From NCBI GenBank assembly GCA_021151695.1, contig JAGKWU010000013.1, positions 45,337-109,336 of the forward strand: DNA of 64,000 nt, in the 5' to 3' direction. The stretch is from Cellvibrionaceae bacterium. Lineage in GTDB: Bacteria; Pseudomonadota; Gammaproteobacteria; Pseudomonadales; Cellvibrionaceae. The stretch's first letter is position 1, and every line of letters starts with the position of its first letter. The position numbers were made by a program, and so were the translations under genes. Positions 37,227 through 44,381 of the stretch are shown in pieces. The notes under the pieces were generated by a model. That model saw only the letters and a program-made list of their open reading frames with translations. It did no database searches and was not told the DNA's origin.

Positions 37227-38015
37227 TTACTGTATTAACAAACGTTCAATTTCCACCGGCACACCCACCATAAAATCCACATGGATTTCGCGCTGGCAGG
37301 CATCACCGTTTTTGCTCTGCACCACTTCGGTGGTGATAAACAAATACTCGTGCATGTCTTTGATGTTCCTCCTGTAAGGCATAAAGTAGACTTCCTGTTT
37401 CAATCCTTGCTCACCTTTCGCATCGTCCAGGCGAACTTCGCTGCCGACAAAAGGTGTTACAAATTCCTGTTCCGGGTCACCGGCATCGCGGTGGTATTCA
37501 ATGCTGTCCTCATCGCCGAAGGCAGCATAAATATCCGCTTCGCCGTAACCCAGGTCTTCCAGTTGAAAACGCCAGAGTGAAAAGTGTTGGTCACCCAGGC
37601 CATAACCGGCGCGGCCGGTATAAATTTGCTGATCCTCTTCCGTTTCGGGAATGATGCGAATCAATTGTGTGCAATAAATCGCTTCTGTCACTTCGCCTTT
37701 TTCGTTCACATACAACTGCAAGAAAATTTCTTTTTCACCACCATTGCCGCTGCTATCGCCTTTTTGCAGGTAGTAGCGATACAGCTTGCCAGACAGCGGC
37801 AAATTCACGCGGCTAATAGCTTGTATGGTCGATTGCGCATCAGTGGGCATTTCTACAAAAGAGCCACTGGAGATGGCGCGAATAAATGGCGACTTTTGCA
37901 TTTGCACCAGGCCACCAATACGTGCGCCTAATGGCAAGTTGTCATCCTGCTGACTTTCATCGGTGGTTTTTCCCCACAGATTTTTTGTGTAATCAACCGC
38001 TTGTTTCCAGCTCAT
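37227..38015 (-). CDS. DUF2491 family protein (YjfK type)
   Basis: 262-residue soluble protein matching DUF2491/YjfK. The N-terminal LPLGARIGGLVQM motif and a C-terminal region with YFMPYRRNIKDMHEYLFITTEVV support the call. AAGGAGCG precedes the ATG. In enterobacteria yjfK sits with a PspA homologue (yjfJ), as here, 39 bp upstream of the PspA-like gene. The biochemical role is unknown; the context suggests envelope stress. Confidence 0.85.
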   Translation of the reverse strand: MSWKQAVDYTKNLWGKTTDESQQDDNLPLGARIGGLVQMQKSPFIRAISSGSFVEMPTDAQSTIQAISRVNLPLSGKLYRYYLQKGDSSGNGGEKEIFLQLYVNEKGEVTEAIYCTQLIRIIPETEEDQQIYTGRAGYGLGDQHFSLWRFQLEDLGYGEADIYAAFGDEDSIEYHRDAGDPEQEFVTPFVGSEVRLDDAKGEQGLKQEVYFMPYRRNIKDMHEYLFITTEVVQSKNGDACQREIHVDFMVGVPVEIERLLIQ

Positions 38016-38066
38016 TGCGCGCTCCTTTTTTCACACAATATTTAAGAATATTAATTATCCAAGCCA

Positions 38067-38867
38067 TCACTTACCCAGGCTGTAGTTGCTACGGCGACTG
38101 TTAGCGCGATTGCGCATCCGCATAAAGCCGCGCAGCATCCAGAAGCCTGCCACTATCATCAGCGTCCACAAGACTGCGCGTAACAGACTCACTAATACCG
38201 ACTCAGGTTCCGGCTCAGCCGCCTGTTGTGCTGCATTCATTTGCCCATTTGCCACCTGTGCACTGTCACCGGGCCCCAAATCCATATTGCCGTTTGCGGC
38301 TTGAGTGGAGGTTGCAGGCACAGTTACCACTGTGGTGTTGGCGTGGGACGAGTTCGCCAACGAGTGGCCGAGCATGAACCACATAACACCGTTCCAGAAT
38401 CCACCTCCGCTGTCGCCGCGGCGTTCATTTCTGTATTGGCCAGCCTGGCTGTAATTGGGCGGAGGCGTTTGTGGCGCTGCTTGATTGCCACTGCGAAACC
38501 AGCCGCTATCACTTTTGCCGTTGCTCGCCGTTTGGCCATCAGTTGCCTGGGGCTTGTTGCGGGCATCCCAGGTTTTTTGCGCATTGGCCTGGGCATTGGT
38601 TGCAGTCATATCGCGACTCATTTGCGACGGCTGATAATCAGCTTGCTTAGTTGCCTGCTGGGTCGTCGCCTTATTGCCACCAAAACTGCCAAATGACGGC
38701 TTGGCAGTTTGCGCCGGCTTGGGCGCAGGCGCCTGATAACTGGGTGCCTTTTGGCGCTGGGACGAAAAGCCGCCCTTAAAGGTTGAGCCGCTGCCCTTGG
38801 CTTCGGCAACACCCACCAGGCTCAAGCACAGGGCGAGTGCGTAAACGAGTGTTTTGGTAATTTTCAT
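38067..38867 (-). CDS. Exported low-complexity membrane protein of the PspA-like operon
   Basis: 266 residues with a signal peptide (about 1-23, cleavage after AEA). A long Gln/Ala/Ser/Asn/Pro-rich disordered region (25-150) follows, then a short hydrophobic patch FWNGVMWFMLGHSLA and a final membrane helix (about 228-248) followed by basic RMRNRANSRRS. First gene of the operon with DUF2491 and PspA-like genes. No family recognised; the topology suggests a periplasmic or surface-exposed flexible arm anchored in the inner membrane. Confidence 0.7.
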   Translation of the reverse strand: MKITKTLVYALALCLSLVGVAEAKGSGSTFKGGFSSQRQKAPSYQAPAPKPAQTAKPSFGSFGGNKATTQQATKQADYQPSQMSRDMTATNAQANAQKTWDARNKPQATDGQTASNGKSDSGWFRSGNQAAPQTPPPNYSQAGQYRNERRGDSGGGFWNGVMWFMLGHSLANSSHANTTVVTVPATSTQAANGNMDLGPGDSAQVANGQMNAAQQAAEPEPESVLVSLLRAVLWTLMIVAGFWMLRGFMRMRNRANSRRSNYSLGK

Positions 38868-38964
38868 AACAGCCTCTGTCGAGATAAATAAATGTCCTGG
38901 TTATTTATTTGCAGTCCGGATGTGAGTAGTCCACAGATTCGTTACAATCTGCACCCTCATTCAC

Positions 38965-39000
38965 TATGTTGCGCAGCATAAAACCCGGCCGCTGCGGCCG
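38965..39000. promoter_or_regulatory. Two palindromes in the divergent region before the CII-like gene
   Basis: TATGTTGCGCAGCATA (38965-38980) is a 16-base palindrome with one mismatch. The second, centred on T38993, has 7-base arms CGGCCGC and GCGGCCG (38986-39000). Both lie between the PspA-like operon and the CII-like regulator, and are candidate operators or a leader hairpin. Confidence 0.4.
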
Positions 39001-39027
39001 CATCGGTAAAAATCAGGAATAAATACC

Positions 39028-39519
39028 ATGACCCGTCGCTACTCCGACATGAACCAACACGACGCCCTTTACACGGTGGCGCGCGCTTATCCCGGCGGCA
39101 TTGATGCCTTGGCCCAGCAGCTCAATATGTCCGCCAACGTACTGCGCAATAAACTCGCGCCCGGCATTGCATCCCACTATCCATCGTTTGAAGAAGCGTC
39201 CATGATCATCAGCCTCTGCCAGAAAGCGAACGTGAAAGAAGCTGTGATGCCACTGCACGCGTTGATGGCGCGCCATGGTATGGCGGCATTCGTAGTGCCT
39301 GAGCCAGAGCAAATTAATAATGATGATTTGTCCCAGACTGTATGCCGGGTCATGAGCCAGGTGGGCAATGTAGCGGAAGCTGTGTCGGAAGCGCTACTCG
39401 ATAATGTCATCACCGAGCGCGAAGCCGATTTGATTGAACGTGAATTCCAGGGCGCATTGGCGGCACTGGGTGAATGGCGGGCGCGTATTCGCTTGCATCG
39501 TGAAACAGGAGGAAATTAA
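39028..39519 (+). CDS. Phage CII-like regulatory protein (Phage_CP76 family)
   Basis: 163 residues resembling the Phage_CP76/CII-type regulators of P2-like and related phages. The N-terminal helix-turn-helix is MNQHDALYTVARAYPGGI, then ALAQQLNMSANVLRNKLAPG, with SFEEASMIISLCQ. A C-terminal helical region (about 95-155) is likely for oligomerisation. AGGAA precedes the ATG by 8 bases. No other phage genes are nearby, so it looks like a domesticated regulator, possibly of the divergent PspA-DUF2491 operon. Confidence 0.78.
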   Translation: MTRRYSDMNQHDALYTVARAYPGGIDALAQQLNMSANVLRNKLAPGIASHYPSFEEASMIISLCQKANVKEAVMPLHALMARHGMAAFVVPEPEQINNDDLSQTVCRVMSQVGNVAEAVSEALLDNVITEREADLIEREFQGALAALGEWRARIRLHRETGGN

Positions 39520-39594
39520 TTGGAGGTAATAGGTTCGTCAAGGATCTAACACTACAGATACAAGCGTTTAATACTTATCCAGGATGGTAATTTT

Positions 39595-40332
39595 ATGATG
39601 TTTGCTTTTCGTCCACTTGTAAAAATTGCCGCTATTGGCGGCTGCTCCCTAAGCTTAATGCACTGTAGCACTGTCGCCGATAATGTGAAGGTCGCCGACA
39701 GCAACACCCCGAGCTACAGCCTGTCATTTGCCCATAAAACCTCACCCGATAGCCGCTGGGCAATCGCCGGCGACCTCCAAAGCACGCAGGGTACTGGCAC
39801 ACAGGTTTTTCCTGAGGAAGTCCAATACGGCCAGGGCAACCAGAGCACAGTGCGCCCGGAGATAACAACCCGCGACGACTTTCGCTTAACAGCCGCAAGC
39901 CTGTCAGCCCGCTGGACACTGCTTGACCAGCAGCACCTGAAAATGAATATTTATTTTGGCGGCACCCAGGTAAATGCCGATGTGGATATCCGGGATGGCA
40001 ACGGTGGTAAATGGCATCTGTCGCGCGATACCTTTGCGTTTACGCCCAAATTTGAATTGATCTATCCCATCAATGAAAAACTGAGCCTGGTAGCATCAAC
40101 TACCGATATGCTTCAGAAGGAAACCAGTTACAGCAGCGAACTTATCGCCCTGAATTTTCATCTCAATGAAACGATCGCCTTAAGTCTGGGCTATAAACGC
40201 TGGACCTATGACGACGATCCGGATACCAGCAGCACGCTTGTGTATCCCACCAACCAACTTTCCTTTGATCGCACTTCCGAACTGGAAATACGCAGCAAAG
40301 GCGTAATGGGCGGGATCGCCTTTAATTTCTAA
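39595..40332 (+). CDS. Putative outer-membrane-associated exported protein
   Basis: 245 residues with an N-terminal signal region; Cys17 in AIGGC or Cys24 in LMHC could be lipidated, the first being the better lipobox. The rest is beta-rich, with alternating hydrophobic strands (LKMNIYFGGTQVN, LSLVASTTDML, IALSLGYKRW) and a final GGIAFNF ending in Phe, as in outer-membrane barrels. Possibly a small 8- to 10-strand barrel. No family recognised. It starts 75 bp after the CII-like gene. Confidence 0.55.
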   Translation: MMFAFRPLVKIAAIGGCSLSLMHCSTVADNVKVADSNTPSYSLSFAHKTSPDSRWAIAGDLQSTQGTGTQVFPEEVQYGQGNQSTVRPEITTRDDFRLTAASLSARWTLLDQQHLKMNIYFGGTQVNADVDIRDGNGGKWHLSRDTFAFTPKFELIYPINEKLSLVASTTDMLQKETSYSSELIALNFHLNETIALSLGYKRWTYDDDPDTSSTLVYPTNQLSFDRTSELEIRSKGVMGGIAFNF

Positions 40333-40366
40333 CCTGCTTTAATGTCCAGCGGGCACCGCGCAAACT

Positions 40367-40873
40367 TCATGGAGCTGCGCTGGCGTTCAACTTAAGTCCG
40401 GTGGCTTTGTTGGGCCCAACCTGGTGTGAAAGCGCGTCTGCCTTAAGAGTGACTTCAGCCAGTGGCAGCAGCGCTTCGATTTGTACAAGCTCCTGTACCG
40501 AGGGTTCGCGGTAACCGCGCGGCTTGTCGCCTTCCATGTAATCCCAGCCATAACCCCAGCGATAGGGAGTCATCCAGAACGGTGAGCCACCCCAGCGCAC
40601 ATTGACATACAGGTAGCTGCCCATGCCTTTGTCCCCTGTACTGGCAACGCAGGCACGCAGGCGCTCGTCCGACGCCTTGCGCTGGGTCTCGGTACCGCCC
40701 AGCCAGTAATCGCGGTCGTGGGCCACACAACAACCTCGCCAAAGGTTGGGACTGTTCGGCGGACCATCCACCCACATGGAGCAACCATCGGTGGCGAAGG
40801 GTTTAAGTTGGCCGGCATGGCTGGCAGGCGCCGCGACTAACATGAGTGTTGCCAGCAGAATCAAAAAACGCAT
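40367..40873 (-). CDS. Exported protein with phospholipase-A2-like CCxxHD motif
   Basis: 168 residues from ATG 40873, with a signal peptide (1-20, cleavage after SHA). Residues 48-56 read CCVAHDRDY, matching the PLA2 active-site helix pattern CCxxHDxxY, with a further pair of Cys at 31 and 75. The aromatic middle (RWGGSPFWMTPYRWGYGWDYM) is unusual. His52 and Asp53 would be the catalytic and calcium-binding residues if this is a true prokaryotic PLA2-like fold. Function remains an inference from one motif. Confidence 0.6.
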   Translation of the reverse strand: MRFLILLATLMLVAAPASHAGQLKPFATDGCSMWVDGPPNSPNLWRGCCVAHDRDYWLGGTETQRKASDERLRACVASTGDKGMGSYLYVNVRWGGSPFWMTPYRWGYGWDYMEGDKPRGYREPSVQELVQIEALLPLAEVTLKADALSHQVGPNKATGLKLNASAAP

Positions 40874-41010
40874 AAATGTTTGCTCGTAAAAATGCCTCGC
40901 AGGCTTATTCCAAAGCGAGGCGTATAAACCCGCCATTGTACAAATACGCATCTAATAAACAATCACCAACCTGCGGACCCGGGTTGGGCTTTTTCTCCGG
41001 TGAGCCTAAA

Positions 41011-41092
41011 ACTTGTCAGCACCTTTTTCTCTGACCAGACCAACACTTGTCAGTACCTTTAATCTGACAAGGCCAAAACTTGTCAGTACAAT
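41011..41092 (+). repeat. Three tandem 33-34-bp units upstream of ubiE
   Basis: ACTTGTCAG starts at 41011, 41045 and 41078. Units one and two share CTTGTCAG, ACCTTT, CTGAC and CCAA in register. In unit two CTTGTCAG and CTGACAAG form a perfect 8-base inverted repeat around 10 bases. The third unit is cut after TACAAT. Confidence 0.85.
41064..41092 (+). promoter_or_regulatory. Sigma-70 promoter of ubiE-ubiJ-ubiB
   Basis: CTGACA (41064-41069) and TACAAT (41087-41092) are 17 bases apart, each one base from consensus. The implied start site is about 22 bases before ATG. Upstream repeat units carry decayed versions at the same spacing (CTGACC and TACCTT). Confidence 0.65.
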
Positions 41093-41121
41093 GTCGCCAC
41101 ATTTTTAGTGGAGGCTCATCC

Positions 41122-41871
41122 ATGAGCGAACAGAAAACCACGCACTTTGGTTACGAGCAGGTAGCGGTTGAGAAAAAAGCCGAGCGCGTTGCCGAGGTAT
41201 TCCACTCAGTGGCCGCCAAATACGATCTGATGAACGACCTTATGTCGGGCGGTGTTCATCGTCTGTGGAAGCGTTTTACTATCGAAGCTTCCGCTGTACG
41301 CGCCGGCCATAAAGTGTTGGACATTGCCGGCGGCACCGGTGATTTAAGCTATCAGTTTGCCCGCCTCGTCGGCCCAACCGGCCAGGTGGTATTGGCAGAC
41401 ATCAACGCCTCCATGCTGAAAGTTGGTCGCGACCGTTTGATCGACCGCGGCATCGCCGGCAACCTGCAAGTCGCCCAAGCCGACGCCCAGTACCTGCCCT
41501 TTCCCGACAATACGTTTGATTGCATCACCATCGCCTTCGGCCTGCGCAATGTGACCGACAAAGATCTGGCCCTGCGCTCCATGCTGCGCGTGCTCAAGCC
41601 CGGCGGTCGCCTGCTGGTGTTGGAATTTTCCAAGCCGCAGCACAGCCTGCTCGAAAAAGTCTACGACACCTACTCCTTCAAGCTGCTGCCGTTTATGGGC
41701 AAGGTCATCACCAACGATGCTGACAGCTATCGCTACCTGGCCGAATCCATCCGCATGCATCCGGATCAGGACACCCTCAAAGGTATGATGAACGAGGCCG
41801 GTTTTACCAACACCAGCTTCCATAATATGACCGGCGGCATAGTGGCGTTGCACAAAGGCTTCAAACCCTAA
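41122..41871 (+). CDS. ubiE: Ubiquinone/menaquinone biosynthesis C-methyltransferase UbiE
   Basis: SAM-dependent C-methyltransferase of the quinone ring, 249 residues from ATG 41122 with GGAGG 7 bases upstream. Motifs: FHSVAAKYDLMNDLMSGGVHRLWK (residues about 27-50), SAM motif I VLDIAGGTGDLS, and the UbiE signature ITIAFGLRNVTD; the end is GGIVALHKGFKP. It leads the aerobic ubiquinone cluster ubiE-ubiJ-ubiB, with a 22-bp gap to ubiJ. Confidence 0.98.
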   Translation: MSEQKTTHFGYEQVAVEKKAERVAEVFHSVAAKYDLMNDLMSGGVHRLWKRFTIEASAVRAGHKVLDIAGGTGDLSYQFARLVGPTGQVVLADINASMLKVGRDRLIDRGIAGNLQVAQADAQYLPFPDNTFDCITIAFGLRNVTDKDLALRSMLRVLKPGGRLLVLEFSKPQHSLLEKVYDTYSFKLLPFMGKVITNDADSYRYLAESIRMHPDQDTLKGMMNEAGFTNTSFHNMTGGIVALHKGFKP

Positions 41872-41893
41872 GCGTTAACCAATAGGTAAAAAG

Positions 41894-42526
41894 ATGGACG
41901 CCACGTTGAGCACTGCCGCGCTGGCCGCCGCAGAACAAATCATCAACAAAGCCCTGGCTTACGATCCCGGCTCGCGCATCGCGCTGGCGCAACTGGAACC
42001 GCAAGTGCTGGCGGTCGCCCTGAGCGCGCCCGAGCTGACGGTTTATATCGCCCCCACCGAAGAGGGCATTTGGCTCATGGGCCATTGGGAGGGCGATATC
42101 ACCACGCGCGTGAGCGGCAGCTTGCCCGCGCTGGCCATGCTGGCGCGCAGCGAGCGCATCAACCTGAAAGACAGCGGCGTACAGATCGCCGGCAGTACCG
42201 GTTTCTTGGCCGACCTGCAAAAAATATTGAAAAACCTCGATATCGACTGGGAAGAAATGCTCAGCCAGGTGTTTGGCGATATTGTCGGCCATCAAGGTGC
42301 CCAAGCCATTCGCGGACAAGTGAATTGGGCGCGTGATCGCGGTGCCAATTTGCAGCGCCTGTTAGGCGAATTCCTCACCGAGGAGTTGCGCGCATCACCG
42401 GGCAAAGCCGAGCAGGCTTTTTTTAGCGCGGAGGTTGATCAACTCGCGCTGGATCTCGATCGCGTGCAAGCGCGCCTCGATGCGCTATTTGCCCGCATTA
42501 ATCCTACAAGCCCCACCGGAAAATAA
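41894..42526 (+). CDS. ubiJ: Ubiquinone biosynthesis accessory factor UbiJ
   Basis: 210-residue SCP2-domain protein that, in E. coli, with UbiK binds ubiquinone intermediates and organises the soluble Ubi complex. The SCP2 fold spans about residues 15-115 (TVYIAPTEEGIWLMGHWEG and SGSLPALAMLARS). A helical end with EEMLSQVFGDIVGHQGA and a terminal coiled coil (ALDLDRVQARLDALFARI) follow. Its position between ubiE and ubiB is the standard order. Confidence 0.95.
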   Translation: MDATLSTAALAAAEQIINKALAYDPGSRIALAQLEPQVLAVALSAPELTVYIAPTEEGIWLMGHWEGDITTRVSGSLPALAMLARSERINLKDSGVQIAGSTGFLADLQKILKNLDIDWEEMLSQVFGDIVGHQGAQAIRGQVNWARDRGANLQRLLGEFLTEELRASPGKAEQAFFSAEVDQLALDLDRVQARLDALFARINPTSPTGK

Positions 42527-42556
42527 TTTTCAGGAAACTACTTTTCAGGAAACTAC
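42527..42556 (+). repeat. Perfect 15-bp tandem duplication at the ubiB ribosome site
   Basis: TTTTCAGGAAACTAC occurs twice head to tail (42527-42541, 42542-42556). The second copy supplies the AGGA that precedes the ubiB GTG by 10 bases; the first carries a duplicate of it. Confidence 0.85.
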
Positions 42557-42559
42557 CTT

Positions 42560-44203
42560 GTGACTGTGTTTTTGCGTTTGCTGACCATTGCGCGCGTGTT
42601 TGCGCATTACCGCCTGGACGAGCTTATCCCCCAACAGCATTTGCCGCTGCGCGCACGTTTACTGCTCGCACCCTGTAAGTTATTTCCCCAAAACACATTA
42701 AGTCGCGGCGAGCGTTTGCGCCGCGCTTGCGAGGATCTCGGCCCCATTTTTGTCAAATTTGGCCAACTGCTTTCCACCCGGCCAGATCTGGTGCCGGACG
42801 ACATAGTGGCCGAGCTCAATTACCTGCAAGACAGTGTCGCGCCCTTCGATAAAGATCAGTTCCGTGCACTTGTAGAAGCCGCCCTCGGCCAACCTTTGGA
42901 AAATATTTTCGAAGACTACGACGCTGAGCCATTGGCTTCTGCCTCTGTAGCACAAGTGCATACTGCCAAGCTTAAAAATGGCAAAGCTGTTGTGATCAAA
43001 GCGGTGCGCCCAGGGATTGAAAACATCATCAGCCAGGATGTGACGCTGCTGCGTAAACTCGCCCAGCTGCTGCAAAAATACAGCGCCGACGGCCGCCGCC
43101 TGCGCCCGGTGGAAATTGTCGACGATTATCGCAACACCATTTTCGATGAATTAAACCTGCAAAAAGAAGCCGCCAACGCCTCGCAATTGCGCCGCAACTT
43201 TTCCAACTCATCGTTGCTTTATGTACCCGAAGTTTACTGGGAATACACCCGCAGCAATGTGATGGTGATGGAGCGCATCTACGGCATTCCCGTTACCAAC
43301 CTGGATGAACTGCGCGCGCAAAATACCGATATGAAAAAACTCGCCGAGCGCGGCGTGGAGATTTTTTTCACCCAGGTGTTTGAGCACAATTTCTTTCACG
43401 CGGATATGCATCCCGGCAATATTTTTGTCGCGCGCGAAAATCCGCAGCTGCCACAATATATTGCTGTCGATATGGCTATCGTAGGCTCGCTCACTCGCGC
43501 CGATCAGTACTACCTTGCGCGCAATTTGCTCGCCATGTTTCGCCGCGACTATCGCCAGGTGGCCGAGCTGCATGTGCAAAGTGGCTGGGTGCCCGCAAGC
43601 GTGCGGGTGGAAGAACTCGAAGCAGCTATACGCACCGTGTGTGAGCCCATTTTTGAAAAACCCTTAAAAGATATTTCCTTCGGCCATGTGCTACTCAACC
43701 TGTTCCGCACGGCGCGCCGCTTTAATATGGAAGTGCAACCCCAACTGGTACTGCTGCAAAAAACTCTGTTGAATATCGAAGGGCTGGGCCGTCAGCTTTA
43801 TCCGGATCTGGATCTGTGGACCACCGCCCATCCGTTCCTGGAGCGCTGGTTGAAAAAACGTTTCCATCCCAAATCACTCTGGGGCGAGTTGAAGCGTTAC
43901 GCTCCCGAGTGGATGGAAAAATTTCCGCAGGTGCCACAGCTTATTTTCAATGGCCTACAACAGTTGCAGAACATCGGCCAACTGGCGCCAGAGCTGCACA
44001 AAACCGCGCAACAACTGCAAAAGCGCAGCAAGAAATCCGCTGGTCGCTATCTGCTCGCAGGCGGTCTTTTAGCGGCTGGTCTCGCCTTTGCCCATCCAGC
44101 GATCTCGCGCCCGGTTTGCGAGTACCTCGGCCAGCTGGAATTTGGTCCTGCAAGCCTAATATTCGTCGCCGCTGCTTTTGTGGTTTTTGTGCTGAAAAAG
44201 TAA
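42560..44203 (+). CDS. ubiB: Ubiquinone biosynthesis protein kinase-like UbiB
   Basis: Atypical kinase/ATPase of the ABC1/ADCK family needed for coenzyme Q synthesis, 547 residues from GTG 42560. KxGQ motif in KFGQLLSTRPDLVP (about 70-83); the Ala-rich loop ASASVAQVH; catalytic-like HADMHPGNIF; and VDMAIVGSL in place of the DFG-like segment. The conserved TVCEPIFEKPL and ARRFNMEVQPQLVLLQKTL stretches follow. Two C-terminal membrane helices (about 497-517 and 524-545) anchor it. The start relies on the duplicated ribosome site described separately. Confidence 0.97.
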   Translation: MTVFLRLLTIARVFAHYRLDELIPQQHLPLRARLLLAPCKLFPQNTLSRGERLRRACEDLGPIFVKFGQLLSTRPDLVPDDIVAELNYLQDSVAPFDKDQFRALVEAALGQPLENIFEDYDAEPLASASVAQVHTAKLKNGKAVVIKAVRPGIENIISQDVTLLRKLAQLLQKYSADGRRLRPVEIVDDYRNTIFDELNLQKEAANASQLRRNFSNSSLLYVPEVYWEYTRSNVMVMERIYGIPVTNLDELRAQNTDMKKLAERGVEIFFTQVFEHNFFHADMHPGNIFVARENPQLPQYIAVDMAIVGSLTRADQYYLARNLLAMFRRDYRQVAELHVQSGWVPASVRVEELEAAIRTVCEPIFEKPLKDISFGHVLLNLFRTARRFNMEVQPQLVLLQKTLLNIEGLGRQLYPDLDLWTTAHPFLERWLKKRFHPKSLWGELKRYAPEWMEKFPQVPQLIFNGLQQLQNIGQLAPELHKTAQQLQKRSKKSAGRYLLAGGLLAAGLAFAHPAISRPVCEYLGQLEFGPASLIFVAAAFVVFVLKK

Positions 44204-44381
44204 TAACAAAAAAGTCATAAAAACCTCGCAACCCTACTGCTACAGGCTGCAAACCGCTGGTAATTTTTCCAATAGGCAATCTTTACCAGCGGCTTTAGTG
44301 AAATTCCGCCATCCTCTGTTATTATCAGTTGAATCTGCCAAACCTTTACTTTCCAAACAATAACGATGGACTGAGGTTGTT

